From NCBI GenBank assembly GCA_007694005.1, contig RECN01000095.1, positions 1 to 64,000 of the forward strand: a stretch of 64,000 bases of DNA, written 5' to 3'. Shown one piece after another: positions 50,785 to 60,203 of this stretch. Below the pieces are notes generated by a model, which had not been told where the DNA came from, did not search any database, and saw only the letters and a program-made list of their open reading frames with translations. The first letter of the stretch is position 1. Each line of letters begins with the position of its first letter. The stretch is from Spirochaetaceae bacterium. GTDB taxonomy: Bacteria > Spirochaetota > Spirochaetia > DSM-27196 > SKKC01. The translations under genes and the position numbers were made by a program.

Positions 50785-52074
50785 CTATTCCGACTCGAGA
50801 AGCGAGCACACGAGGCCTGACAACGCGCCAACATCCCTGACATCACAGATCTCCCGAATGCTGTGCATCGCAAGCATTGGCACCCCGACGTCTACGGTGC
50901 TGATTCCGGTTCGGGTCCATGAAATCGGCCCTATCGTTGATCCGGTCCGCAAATCGCTGCGGCCGGCGAGCGTCTGAAGCGAAATATCCACTGCACGCGC
51001 GGCCTGCAGGGTACGCTCCATGCTCATTATCGTCGTCGCGTAGCGGTACTGCGAGTTGACCTTCAGGACGGGGCCTCCGCCGAGCACAGGCGCGTACGAC
51101 GAATCATATTTTCCCGCATAGAGGTCGTGCAGCGCGTGTGCTCCGTCGTTGGAGACAATGAAACTCGCGGCAACCGCCCGGTACCAGGCTTCTGCATCGT
51201 CCGAAATCGTGAGCCGTCTGAGGACGCTGTCGAGCATAGGGCTGTCCGCCCCGCTGCCGGTACGACTGCCGATTTCTTCGTTATCAAACAGACAGAGAAC
51301 CTGTGTCGGTCCGCTGACCGCCGCCTCCAGGAAGCCGTCCAGACAGGAAAAACACCCGGCGAGATTATCGATACGACCGGATACGAGGCTGTTTCCGTCC
51401 TCAAGAAGAACCGCCGGCGCGGGATCGACGAGGTAGGCCTCAATCGTCCCGACCGCTTCTACCGAAACACCAAGACAATCGGCCACATGCTGCCTGATCC
51501 GCATTTCAGCGGTGAGCGACGTATCCGCCGAAAGTGCGAGCCGCGCCTGCATATGATCCTGAGCGTTGTACTCGAAACCCTTGTTGATGTCACGGTTCAG
51601 GTGTATGGCCAGATTCGGAATGACGGCTACGGCACGCTCACTGCGAAACGGTCGTATTGTGTATGCATTCGTTGGCCGGCCTTCGTCGTATACGACCGCC
51701 CGACCGGCGAACACGAGCTCCCGATCGAGCCAGGTTGACAGAATCGGGCCACCGTACACTTCGACCGGCGCCCAGATACCTCCGGTGGCCTCGTGTGCAC
51801 CCGATATCTTGAGTCTCAGTCCGGGGCTGTCAGTATGCGCTGCGGCGATCCGGAACCCCGCGTCGGCCGGATGTGCAGTCCCCGGTCGCACCGCGATAAC
51901 TGCGCCACCCGTGTTCAGGAAGAAGGGCTTATCCGTCCTGATCGAGTCACGATCACTCAAGAGCGAAAAGCCGGCCGTCGTCAGTCGTTCGGCGACATTC
52001 TCCACGGCATGAAATCCGGTCGGTGACCCTGAAAGAAATGTAACGAGCTGATTGGTGAATTTTTCCTGTTTCAT
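50785..52074 (-). CDS. apeB: M18-family (aspartyl) aminopeptidase
   Basis: 429 residues from the ATG at 52074 (TGGAG, 9 nt upstream); an ATG at 52089 would add five. Metal and catalytic residues: FRIAAAHTDSPGLRLK (His), VSGRIDNLAGC (Asp), CLFDNEEIGSRTGSGA (Glu pair), FIVSNDGAHALHD (Asp, with ND in place of the common AD) and PMLAMHSIREICDVRD (His). The enzyme removes N-terminal acidic residues from peptides in the cytosol using two metal ions. It is the first gene of a five-gene minus-strand run ending at the HD gene. Confidence 0.92.
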   Translation of the reverse strand: MKQEKFTNQLVTFLSGSPTGFHAVENVAERLTTAGFSLLSDRDSIRTDKPFFLNTGGAVIAVRPGTAHPADAGFRIAAAHTDSPGLRLKISGAHEATGGIWAPVEVYGGPILSTWLDRELVFAGRAVVYDEGRPTNAYTIRPFRSERAVAVIPNLAIHLNRDINKGFEYNAQDHMQARLALSADTSLTAEMRIRQHVADCLGVSVEAVGTIEAYLVDPAPAVLLEDGNSLVSGRIDNLAGCFSCLDGFLEAAVSGPTQVLCLFDNEEIGSRTGSGADSPMLDSVLRRLTISDDAEAWYRAVAASFIVSNDGAHALHDLYAGKYDSSYAPVLGGGPVLKVNSQYRYATTIMSMERTLQAARAVDISLQTLAGRSDLRTGSTIGPISWTRTGISTVDVGVPMLAMHSIREICDVRDVGALSGLVCSLLESE

Positions 52075-52232
52075 CGCTGTGTACTCCATCTGTGTGCCAC
52101 CCCGCCGGTCGGGCCCCTTGCCCTTGCGGGAAAACAGCGCGACACTGTAGCGGCGTAAACGCGCCGCGAGCTTGTGGTTATTATGCAGCAACAGTAGCGC
52201 GAGACGGTATTGCTGTCGAGGAGTAAAAGCCT

Positions 52233-53282
52233 GTGAGAACTGTTCCAGAGTCCCGGATGGTCGAAATACAAGAAAAGAAACCCGGGTTTCCGGTCAGCGA
52301 CGCCTTTGGAGAGTACCTGAAGCGATACCAGAGAGCCGATCCGGTCGACGTGGTATACGAGGATCTTCGGCGTTTCACGCAGAGCATTCCTTACGAGACA
52401 CCGGAGGGCGAAGAAAGCTACTGGGAGTCGGTACTCTACTCACCCGGTGAGACCGATGAATTACATCGTGAGCTGACGCGCATCTACGCCTATATGCGAA
52501 CCCCTGAAGACCCCGGTTTCACCGAGCATCTTTCGATTGAACGCGTTGATTTCTGTCGCTTCGGAAACTCTCAGCCCTTCCGCATCAAAGTGGTAAACCG
52601 CTACAACGACGTACACGATTACTACTACGTCAAGAATACCGATGCGTCGCGCGCTTACGGCCTCGAGCTCGAACACATTCTCGCACCGAACCGCATTAAC
52701 TTTCTCGTCCACGAGTCCACGCTCATCGAAGAACACATAAGCGGGATCCCCGGCGATGTGTTTCTCGAAGAACGCTTCCCGGATAATCAGCGGGGCCTCA
52801 CGCGTTTTGCGAAGGAGTTCGTGAAATTCAACGAACGATGCTTCGTCAAGCTTCTCGGAGACATGCGAGCATACAACTTCGTCGTCGTTCTTACCGAAGA
52901 CTTCGACATGCAGCAGTTCAGAATACGCGCGATAGACTTCGATCAGCAGTGTTACGAAGGCGATCTCAAAATCTACCTGGCACAGTTCTACCCGGAGAAC
53001 AAAAAAGCAGTGGACATGGTCTGGAAGCTGTTACCGCAGGCGACAATACGGCAGTATCAGCGTGAAGAGCGCAGTCTCATACGCCGGCGACTGAATGTTG
53101 CGAGGCAGCGCTACGACGCGCTCATGGAATGCATGTGCGCAGACGTGCTTTCGACCCCTGACCGCATCGCGCGTCTCGCCTCGAAGCTTGCCCGTTACCA
53201 CCACGATGAATCCATAGCCGAAATCAAGAACATGGGCGAGCTCACCCATGTGCATATGCAGAAGATTCTTAAGACTGACTGA
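52233..53282 (+). CDS. Hypothetical protein with a kinase-like fold signature
   Basis: 349 residues from a GTG at 52233, chosen for a GAGGAG about 10 nt upstream. Not recognised with certainty. The stretch LLGDMRAYNFVVVL, then IRAIDFDQQCYEG, resembles the catalytic loop (HxDxxxxN) and metal site (IDF) of aminoglycoside/choline-kinase-like phosphotransferases, with Gly in place of His. HESTLIEEHISGIPGDVFL could be the hinge. The first 90 residues and last 80 are helical and unassigned. It is not a membrane protein. It stands alone upstream of the efflux operon. Confidence 0.62.
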   Translation: MRTVPESRMVEIQEKKPGFPVSDAFGEYLKRYQRADPVDVVYEDLRRFTQSIPYETPEGEESYWESVLYSPGETDELHRELTRIYAYMRTPEDPGFTEHLSIERVDFCRFGNSQPFRIKVVNRYNDVHDYYYVKNTDASRAYGLELEHILAPNRINFLVHESTLIEEHISGIPGDVFLEERFPDNQRGLTRFAKEFVKFNERCFVKLLGDMRAYNFVVVLTEDFDMQQFRIRAIDFDQQCYEGDLKIYLAQFYPENKKAVDMVWKLLPQATIRQYQREERSLIRRRLNVARQRYDALMECMCADVLSTPDRIARLASKLARYHHDESIAEIKNMGELTHVHMQKILKTD

Positions 53283-53333
53283 CGGCTCCCGGGGGACACA
53301 CAGGAGCATTCACAACGTTTTTCACCAGTTCTG

Positions 53334-53362
53334 TTGACACATAGGTGTCAGGGACGTACCTT
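53334..53362 (+). promoter_or_regulatory. Candidate promoter of the efflux operon
   Basis: TTGACA (53334-53339, consensus), 17-nt spacer, TACCTT (53357-53362, weak). The -35 box lies in a small inverted repeat TGACAC-ATAG-GTGTCA (53335-53350). Confidence 0.5.
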
Positions 53363-53381
53363 CTGCCGCACACGAATAAAT

Positions 53382-53401
53382 GTTACCGAATATTCGGTAA
53401 C
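53382..53401. promoter_or_regulatory. Perfect 20-bp palindrome: TetR operator of the efflux operon
   Basis: GTTACCGAATATTCGGTAAC is a perfect palindrome 23 nt before the repressor start and just downstream of the predicted transcription start. Its size and symmetry match TetR-family operators, so auto-repression by the tandem TetR is likely. Confidence 0.78.
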
Positions 53402-53424
53402 TATCAGTGCGGAGAATCAACAGC

Positions 53425-54690
53425 GTGCCGGGCGATAAACGAGCGAAACGAAAGCAGGACATAATTTTCGCGACTCTGACAGCATGGAACCGAACGGAGT
53501 TTACCGTCCTGACCATGGAGACGGTCGCACGGCAACTCGGGTGTACAAAACCCGCGCTGTACCGCTACTACGCGTCGAAAGAACAGCTCATGCGCGCCGT
53601 TGAAACCGAGGCAGTCAACCAGGTCCTTACGGCGCTGAATGCATGGCACACTGAGGCACTGGGCCTCCCTCTGAGAGAGTCGACCGGGACCCTTGTCTCG
53701 CGAGCCGACGACCTCTTTGCTGCGCACCCCTCCTTCGTCCCCTGCGTAGCAGCCCGTGGTCCGCTCCTCGAAGCAGCACAGCGCGAGTCGCTCAAAACGG
53801 CAACGATGCGCACCTTATCGACCCTCGCACAGCAGTCCGATGACTCAACGGCCTCGTATCTGTTGTTCAGCGTTGCCTTCTGGTACTCATTTCGCGAATG
53901 GTTACCTCTTCTTCGTTCTCAGAACACGGACTTCAAGCATCCCGATATCGACCGGGAGTGGATACTGCACCGATGCCTGCACGGGCTTTCAGATCCGGCC
54001 GCAGAGCGACATATTGACTTCGCGGAAGTAGAACGTGTCTTCCGGGTCGAGCCGGGAGAAGCGCGCCGCGAGCCGCATCGAATCTTTTCGGCGATCGCTG
54101 AAGTTGTCGCCTCCGAAGGGATCGAAAACGCGACGGTACAGAGAATTGCATCCCGGATCGGCATTTCACCCGGAAGCCTCTACCACTACTTTGCGAACCG
54201 TAGCGAGATGCTCGAGGAGACGATGCAGCAGGAACAGCAGGCTTTCCTTGATCTGCTGAAACCGAGGATTTCGTCGCATAGAGGAACGCCTATCGAGGCG
54301 TTGTACGGAGTCGCCATGCTGCTGGATCGGTATTATCGGGAGAATCCTGAAGTACCGGTCGTCGCCGGCTGGATCAAAGCTCAGATGGTCCCCGTGGGCG
54401 ATCCTTCATCGCCCCCTGTTCTGCCGGAAATCGGCGACGGGTTTTCCTTCCTTCAGAAAGGCATAGACGAAGGGTGGTTCAGCGCGGAGGTTACGGTACG
54501 TTCGATTCTCGCCGCAGTGCATGTCTACACCGCCTTCGATCACCTGTTTGCCGCGCGTACCGGCCGTTCGTGCGGGACACGGATCAACCCGGCGCAAACA
54601 TTTGATGAACGACTTCGACACCGATTCCTTCCGCTCGCCTTTGGCATACACGGAACACGGAGCAAAGACCAGAAAGGGACAGGACAATGA
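53425..54690 (+). CDS. Tandem TetR-family repressor (two TetR units in one chain)
   Basis: 421 residues from the GTG at 53425, preceded by GGAG; the GTG at 53407 lacks a signal. It carries two complete TetR units. The first HTH is at about 8-54 (LTMETVARQLGCTKPALYRY, then YASKEQLM), the second at about 218-264 (IENATVQRIASRIGISPGSL, then YHYFANRSEML). Each is followed by a helical ligand-binding part. A TetR normally works as a dimer of 200-residue chains; here one chain may act as a pseudo-dimer. It leads the RND operon, and its stop overlaps the tolC-like start by 4 nt. Confidence 0.9.
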   Translation: MPGDKRAKRKQDIIFATLTAWNRTEFTVLTMETVARQLGCTKPALYRYYASKEQLMRAVETEAVNQVLTALNAWHTEALGLPLRESTGTLVSRADDLFAAHPSFVPCVAARGPLLEAAQRESLKTATMRTLSTLAQQSDDSTASYLLFSVAFWYSFREWLPLLRSQNTDFKHPDIDREWILHRCLHGLSDPAAERHIDFAEVERVFRVEPGEARREPHRIFSAIAEVVASEGIENATVQRIASRIGISPGSLYHYFANRSEMLEETMQQEQQAFLDLLKPRISSHRGTPIEALYGVAMLLDRYYRENPEVPVVAGWIKAQMVPVGDPSSPPVLPEIGDGFSFLQKGIDEGWFSAEVTVRSILAAVHVYTAFDHLFAARTGRSCGTRINPAQTFDERLRHRFLPLAFGIHGTRSKDQKGTGQ

Positions 54691-56087
54691 TGACGTTTTC
54701 TCAAAAGCACGCAGCTCTGCGCGTAGTGCTGGCTGCCTTCGTTTTATGGACATTCGCAATGACCACCGCGACAGCCGATGATTCGGTACCTCTGCAGCTT
54801 CTCGACGTAGACACGGCTGTGGAGCTCGCTCTTGCGAACAACCTCGGGCTGCGGTCGCAGCGCATCGACGTGCTCATCGCCGAGCGGAATAACGACCACC
54901 GATTCAACGTGCTTATACCACAACTTTCCGCGCAGGGTACGCTTTCGCGGCCGAACGCAGAGCCAACCGACCCGCTGGCGGGTTTCCTCCCGCCTGGATC
55001 TGAGCCCGAAACACCTCCGCGGTGGCGCTTGAACGCCGCTGCAAACGCTCAGCTGACGCTATCCACCCAGATGATACACGGGGTCCGTTCGGTAGCGGAC
55101 TCGTACCGGAATGCGGAAATTGAACTCGCAGACGCCGAGCGGGAAATAGTGCTGGAGGTCAGAAAGGCGTTCTATCAGCTCCTGCTTATGCAGGAGCGCC
55201 TCGCGCTTGCCGAGCGAAGACTCGATGCAGCCGAACAGCGGCTCAGCGAGATACAGGATAACTACGAAGCAGGCCTCGTCGACGAACTGACCCTGCTGCA
55301 GACCGAGGTTTCGGTCGCAAATCAGCGGCCGGCGATACTCCGGCAACGCCGCGCTATGGAGACGGCGCTTCAGAGGCTCGCTACCACCATCGGCCTCCCG
55401 TCTGTGGAAAACATTGATCTACGCGGTTCGATTGAACTCGATTCCCGATCGCTTCGGGAAACCGGAGCCTTACTCGCCGAAGTGTCCGAAAACGCGTCGG
55501 TGCGGGCGGCACGCCGCGGCATCGAGGGAATGCTGACCCGCATTGACCTGACACGGGCACAGTTGTATCCATCGCTTACCATTTCATTCTCGCTGAGTCC
55601 AACGCTTTCCGGAGATCCCTGGTCGGCGGATGTCTGGGAAAGCGATAACTGGAATGACAACGGAGCGTTGAGCTTCACGCTGCGACAGCCGATAGATCCG
55701 CTGCTTCCCGGTTCACAAACGAGACAGGAACTTGCAAATCAGAGGGACCGTCTGAAGCAGGCCGAACTGCAGGTTCAGCAGGCGCTCGAAGGAGTCGAAC
55801 TGCAGGTCATGCAGCTCGCAGGGTCAATTGAGGACACTGAAACGACTATCGATTCGCTGTTGAGCAACGTTTCACTCGCCGAGCGACGATTCGAACTCGC
55901 ATCCGAAGCCTACGAAGCCGGACTTCGCGACTATTCGGCCGTACGCGATGCGGAAATTGACCTTGGGGACGCCCGGCTGCAGCTGCTCCAGGAACAACAC
56001 AGCCTCATAGAACTAACCCTTGATCTCGCACATCTGCTCAACAGCTCTACCGCGGAGATCACACAACAACAGGAGAACAACGAATGA
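54687..56087 (+). CDS. TolC-family outer membrane efflux channel
   Basis: 466 residues. Signal peptide (core about 10-28), then two repeated outer-membrane efflux protein units: DVDTAVELALANNLGLRSQR, and later LNAAANAQLTLSTQM; the AFYQLLLMQERLALAERRLD, AAEQRLSEIQDNYEAGLVDE and SLAERRFELASEAYEAGLRD helices are typical of the TolC tunnel. It would form the trimeric outer membrane exit duct of the pump. The ATG overlaps the repressor stop; its own stop overlaps the MFP start. Confidence 0.92.
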   Translation: MMTFSQKHAALRVVLAAFVLWTFAMTTATADDSVPLQLLDVDTAVELALANNLGLRSQRIDVLIAERNNDHRFNVLIPQLSAQGTLSRPNAEPTDPLAGFLPPGSEPETPPRWRLNAAANAQLTLSTQMIHGVRSVADSYRNAEIELADAEREIVLEVRKAFYQLLLMQERLALAERRLDAAEQRLSEIQDNYEAGLVDELTLLQTEVSVANQRPAILRQRRAMETALQRLATTIGLPSVENIDLRGSIELDSRSLRETGALLAEVSENASVRAARRGIEGMLTRIDLTRAQLYPSLTISFSLSPTLSGDPWSADVWESDNWNDNGALSFTLRQPIDPLLPGSQTRQELANQRDRLKQAELQVQQALEGVELQVMQLAGSIEDTETTIDSLLSNVSLAERRFELASEAYEAGLRDYSAVRDAEIDLGDARLQLLQEQHSLIELTLDLAHLLNSSTAEITQQQENNE

Positions 56088-57013
56088 GCATTCAACGTAA
56101 CGGGATTTCGCGAATGAAGCTACTCGTACTGGCCGCTGCCGTCGCCGTCATAGCCGCAGGGTGTGCAGCAGAAGCCGCAGACGACGTGGCTGTGACGGCA
56201 GCCGACGCGGAGGACAGTTCGCCCCGCTTTTCGGTGTCTGTTATGGAACTCATGCCGCGGACAATGGTCAACTCCATCAGGGTTAACGCCGAAATCGAAC
56301 CAGTTTCTACCGTCGATGTCTTCGTCGAGACCACGGGTGAGCTTACCGAACTGAACGTGTCCCGGAACGACAGGGTAAGCCGGGATCAGGTCATTGGACA
56401 GGTCGATCCGTCGCGGGCGGGCCAACGATTCGCTCCCAGCGCAATTCGAGCGCCGATAAGTGGAACGGTCGTACAGATTTCGTTTCGAGTCGGCGCACAG
56501 GTCTCTCCGCAGGCACCGATCGCGCGCATTGCAACGACCGATCAGCTGGAGATTCTCGCCAATGTTCCGGAGCGCCACGTATCAAGCCTTCGACGTGGCG
56601 TCCGTGCAACAGTCGAGCTCGATTCATTCCCCGGGGAACAGTTCCCCGCTCGAATCACACAGCTGAGCCCCATGGTGAACCCACAGACACGAACGCTTGA
56701 GACAACATTGCGCTTCGACCGGTCGGACTCGCGTATCCGCCCGGGAATGTTCGCACGAGTTGACATCGTCGTCGACGAGCGACCGAACGCCCTGGTTGTG
56801 CCACAGAGTGCTATCGTACGTCGGGACGTCAGACCATTCGTCTACGTGCTGAACGATGAAGACATGGCCGAACGTCGGGACGTACGAACGGGTCTCGAGC
56901 TCGACGGTAACGCAGAAATTCTCGAAGGCTTATCCACCGGCGACCGGGTCGTGGTCCGCGGTCAGAATCTGCTCGAACCGGGAGCTCGGGTACGCGTCGT
57001 CGAGGAGCTGTGA
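56084..57013 (+). CDS. RND efflux periplasmic adaptor (membrane fusion lipoprotein)
   Basis: 309 residues. Lipoprotein signal with lipobox IAAGC at about 22-26. HlyD/MFP layout: VDVFVETTGELTEL, VSRDQVIGQVDPSR, then the biotinyl-lipoyl half IRAPISGTVVQISFRVGAQV and a beta-barrel region PMVNPQTRTLETTLRF, IRPGMFARVDIVV, ending VVRGQNLLEPG. The coiled-coil hairpin between the lipoyl halves is very short. It links the pump to the TolC channel in the periplasm. Confidence 0.92.
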   Translation: MSIQRNGISRMKLLVLAAAVAVIAAGCAAEAADDVAVTAADAEDSSPRFSVSVMELMPRTMVNSIRVNAEIEPVSTVDVFVETTGELTELNVSRNDRVSRDQVIGQVDPSRAGQRFAPSAIRAPISGTVVQISFRVGAQVSPQAPIARIATTDQLEILANVPERHVSSLRRGVRATVELDSFPGEQFPARITQLSPMVNPQTRTLETTLRFDRSDSRIRPGMFARVDIVVDERPNALVVPQSAIVRRDVRPFVYVLNDEDMAERRDVRTGLELDGNAEILEGLSTGDRVVVRGQNLLEPGARVRVVEEL

Positions 57014-57014
57014 C

Positions 57015-60000
57015 ATGCTGGTAAAAACAGTTGTAAACCGGCCGACAACCTTCTTCGTTATCTTTGCGCTTCTCACTGCCTTCGGGATCTATACGATTAC
57101 CGACCTCTCCGTCGATCTCTTTCCGGAAATCGATCCGCCTGTCCTCGTCGTTATAACTAACTACGACGGCGCCGATCCCCAGGAAGTGGAACGATCGGTG
57201 ACGCGGCCACTGGAATCGGTATTGAGTAACGTCTCCAGCATCAACAGCCTGACTTCGACCACGCGACAGGGAAACAGTCAGATCGTTCTCGAGTTCACCT
57301 GGGGCACGAACATGGACGAGGCGAGTAACGAACTCCGCGACAGACTCGACATGGCCCGGGGTATTCTGCCGGATGATGCCGGTTCTCCAAGCATATTCAA
57401 GTTTGACCCGTCGCTCATCCCGATTCTCGAGTTGCGCATGATCGGAGAACGATCGCCCGATGAGCTCCGCGAAATAGCGCTTACCCGCGTCCAGCCCCGA
57501 CTCGAACAGATCGACGGTATTGCTCAGGCGAATGTGACCGGTGGCCGGGATCGCGTCATCAGGGTCGATATTCCGCGCAGCAGACTCGATGCACTCGGAT
57601 TAACCTTCTCCCAGATTGCCCAGGCTTTGCGCAGCCAGAACATCGAAATCGGCGCCGGGACCCTGACCGAAGGCGACACGAACTACGCTATTCGAACCGC
57701 GGGGGAGTTTCGGTCGTTGCACGACATTGAACGCGCGGTAATCACGCAGCGCGACGGGCAGAGTATTCGCCTTGAAGATATAGGACGCGTATACGAAGGA
57801 CACCGCAGAGAGACCAGTCTGGTCTACATTAACGGTGAACCAGGTGTGTCTCTCGCCATACAGCAACAGAGCGACGCAAACTCCGTCGAAGCTGCCGATA
57901 ATGTTCTCGCCCAGCTTGAACAGATCAACTCCGAGCTTCCTCCGGGCGTCCGCCTGGAAGTGATTTTTGATACAACACAACTCATTCGCGACTCACTCGA
58001 TACGGTCACGAATCAGGCACTCCTGGGTGCGGTCCTCGCGGTGGTCATCCTGTTCTTTTTTCTCAGAAGCGTTAAATCGACTCTGGTCGTCGCGATTTCG
58101 ATACCTACATCCATTGTGAGCGCGCTCATGATCATGTATTTCAGCGGCCTGACGCTGAACCTCATGACACTCGCCGGTCTCGCACTTGGCGTCGGTTTAC
58201 TCGTTGACAACTCCATCGTCATTCTGGAAAACATCTACCGGTACCGTGAGAAAGGAGCGAAGCTTCGTCCCTCGGCGATACTTGGAAGCCAGGAAATGGT
58301 TAACGCGATCGTCGCCGCAACGCTTACCACCGTCTCGGTCTTCCTGCCACTTGCGCTCTTTCGCGCACAACTCGAGATCGCCGGGGAGCTTTTTGCAGGA
58401 CTCGCCTTTACCGTCGTCATTTCGCTTATTGCGTCGCTTCTCGTCGCTCTGTTCCTTGTTCCCGTTCTCGCGAGCCATTACTTTCCACTGACTACGCCGG
58501 TTCAGAAACCACTGAAAGGTGTATTCAAAAGAATCGACGACCGCATGGATGCGATGTTTACCGGCCTCGACACGGCATATAAAAACGGACTGCGCCGGGT
58601 ACTCAGACACAAGCTCATGACGACGCTGGTCGTAATTCTGATGTTCGCAGGAGGTCTTGCCCTCCTTCCACAAATCGGATTTGAGCTCTTCCCGGCGCAG
58701 CAGCAGGATAACGTTCAGCTCAACGTGAGAATGCCCATCGGCACGCGACTCGGACGAACAGAAGAGATCATGCGTGAGCTCGAACAGATTATTCTCGAAG
58801 AGGTCGACAGCTACGAAGACATCATACTTCAGATCGGTGGTGGTGGAATGTTTGGCGGAGGCAATGCGCATACCGGTAACATCTCAATAACCCTCCCTCC
58901 CTTCGCAGAGCGCACACAAAGCGCTGACGAAATTCAAGCCGCGCTGCGTCCTTTTCTCGACATGTTCCCCGGGGTAGAAATTTCCTTTGGCGGCGGCGGG
59001 ATCGGGTTTGGTGGGGGCGGTCTCGGTGGTGGGCGTGCCGTCGACATCAGAATACGGACCGATGACACCGACCGGGCACGTCAGGTTGCAGACCAGATTG
59101 TATCGATAATCGAAGATCAGGTACCCGGCGCAGTCGATCCTGAAGTCAATATCAGCGATGGTCTACCGCAGGTCGACATACAGATTGACCGGGAACGCGC
59201 ATACGCGCTCGGACTCAACGTCGCGACGATCGGTCAGGAGGTACGGGCGAATCTCGACGGCATTACCGCATCGCGGTACCGGGAAGGAGGCAACGAGTAC
59301 GACATCGTGCTCATTCTCGACGAAGCGGACCGTACACAGATACCCGACCTCGATCGGATATTCGTCGGCAACGCCGCAGGAATCCGCATTCCGCTTTCGA
59401 GTTTTGCCTCCTACGAACGTACGACCGGTCCGGTCACGATCAACCGGGAGTCTCAGGCACGGCAGATCAGGGTTCAGGCCGACCTTGCACCCGGTGCGCA
59501 ATCATCTGAGGTCGAGCCGCAGATTCGCGCCCTCGTTGCCGAGCAGGTATCACTCGATGACGGCGTCATAGTGCTGTTTGGAGGAGAGTTCGCAGATCTG
59601 CTGCGCTACGGCCGGGTCTTCATCGCGATCATTCTCGTGGCCATACTTCTGGTTTTCGGAGTTATGGCGGCACAGTTCGAGTCCTTTGCCGATCCGTTCA
59701 TCATTTTCTTTACAATTCCACTCACGCTTATCGGCGTACTCGCAATTCACTACGCGATGGGTGTCAACCTGAGTCTGTTTACCGCGGTTGGCTTCGTCAT
59801 GCTCGTCGGGATTGTAGTGAACAACGGTATTGTCCTGGTTGACTACACGAATCTTCTGCGGCGTCGGGGTATGGAGCTCACCGAAGCCTGCGTCGAGGCT
59901 GGCGGAAACCGGCTAAGACCCATACTCATGACGAACCTGACGACAATACTCGGACTCGTTCCGGTTTCGTTTTTCGAAGGAGAAGGCTCCGAGCTCATAC

Positions 60001-60203
60001 GGCCTATCGGACTGACCGTTATCGGCGGCCTCACCGCGAGCGCGTTGCTGACCCTGTTCTTTGTCCCTGTCGTGTACGCGGCGTTCAATCGAATTTCAGA
60101 GCGGGTGAACGCCAGGCGCGAAGAACGACTCGAGAGTCGTTTCGAGCAGCGTGTCGAACGTACACAGACAGGTGAAACACAGCTTGACGCGGAGGACATG
60201 TAA
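57015..60203 (+). CDS. RND-superfamily efflux pump (HAE1/AcrB type)
   Basis: 1062 residues from the ATG at 57015 (GAGGAG, 7 nt upstream); the in-frame extension to 56856 lies in the adaptor gene. Start VVNRPTTFFVIFALLTAFGI is the first membrane helix. The proton-relay region GVGLLVDNSIVILENIYRYR is near 398, and a second set is VGIVVNNGIVLVDYTN near the C-terminus. Twelve helices and two large periplasmic loops are apparent. The second loop has a striking Gly-rich stretch at about 655-672. It exports drugs, lipophiles or metabolites using proton flow; the substrate is unknown. Confidence 0.94.
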   Translation: MLVKTVVNRPTTFFVIFALLTAFGIYTITDLSVDLFPEIDPPVLVVITNYDGADPQEVERSVTRPLESVLSNVSSINSLTSTTRQGNSQIVLEFTWGTNMDEASNELRDRLDMARGILPDDAGSPSIFKFDPSLIPILELRMIGERSPDELREIALTRVQPRLEQIDGIAQANVTGGRDRVIRVDIPRSRLDALGLTFSQIAQALRSQNIEIGAGTLTEGDTNYAIRTAGEFRSLHDIERAVITQRDGQSIRLEDIGRVYEGHRRETSLVYINGEPGVSLAIQQQSDANSVEAADNVLAQLEQINSELPPGVRLEVIFDTTQLIRDSLDTVTNQALLGAVLAVVILFFFLRSVKSTLVVAISIPTSIVSALMIMYFSGLTLNLMTLAGLALGVGLLVDNSIVILENIYRYREKGAKLRPSAILGSQEMVNAIVAATLTTVSVFLPLALFRAQLEIAGELFAGLAFTVVISLIASLLVALFLVPVLASHYFPLTTPVQKPLKGVFKRIDDRMDAMFTGLDTAYKNGLRRVLRHKLMTTLVVILMFAGGLALLPQIGFELFPAQQQDNVQLNVRMPIGTRLGRTEEIMRELEQIILEEVDSYEDIILQIGGGGMFGGGNAHTGNISITLPPFAERTQSADEIQAALRPFLDMFPGVEISFGGGGIGFGGGGLGGGRAVDIRIRTDDTDRARQVADQIVSIIEDQVPGAVDPEVNISDGLPQVDIQIDRERAYALGLNVATIGQEVRANLDGITASRYREGGNEYDIVLILDEADRTQIPDLDRIFVGNAAGIRIPLSSFASYERTTGPVTINRESQARQIRVQADLAPGAQSSEVEPQIRALVAEQVSLDDGVIVLFGGEFADLLRYGRVFIAIILVAILLVFGVMAAQFESFADPFIIFFTIPLTLIGVLAIHYAMGVNLSLFTAVGFVMLVGIVVNNGIVLVDYTNLLRRRGMELTEACVEAGGNRLRPILMTNLTTILGLVPVSFFEGEGSELIRPIGLTVIGGLTASALLTLFFVPVVYAAFNRISERVNARREERLESRFEQRVERTQTGETQLDAEDM

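Noticed and set aside
53407-53424. GTG at 53407 as TetR start
   Set aside because: No Shine-Dalgarno precedes it, whereas GGAG at 53411-53414 is well placed for the GTG at 53425.
56856-57014. In-frame extension of the RND pump
   Set aside because: It overlaps the adaptor gene and lacks a ribosome binding site. GAGGAG directly precedes the ATG at 57015, and RND pumps begin at the first membrane helix.
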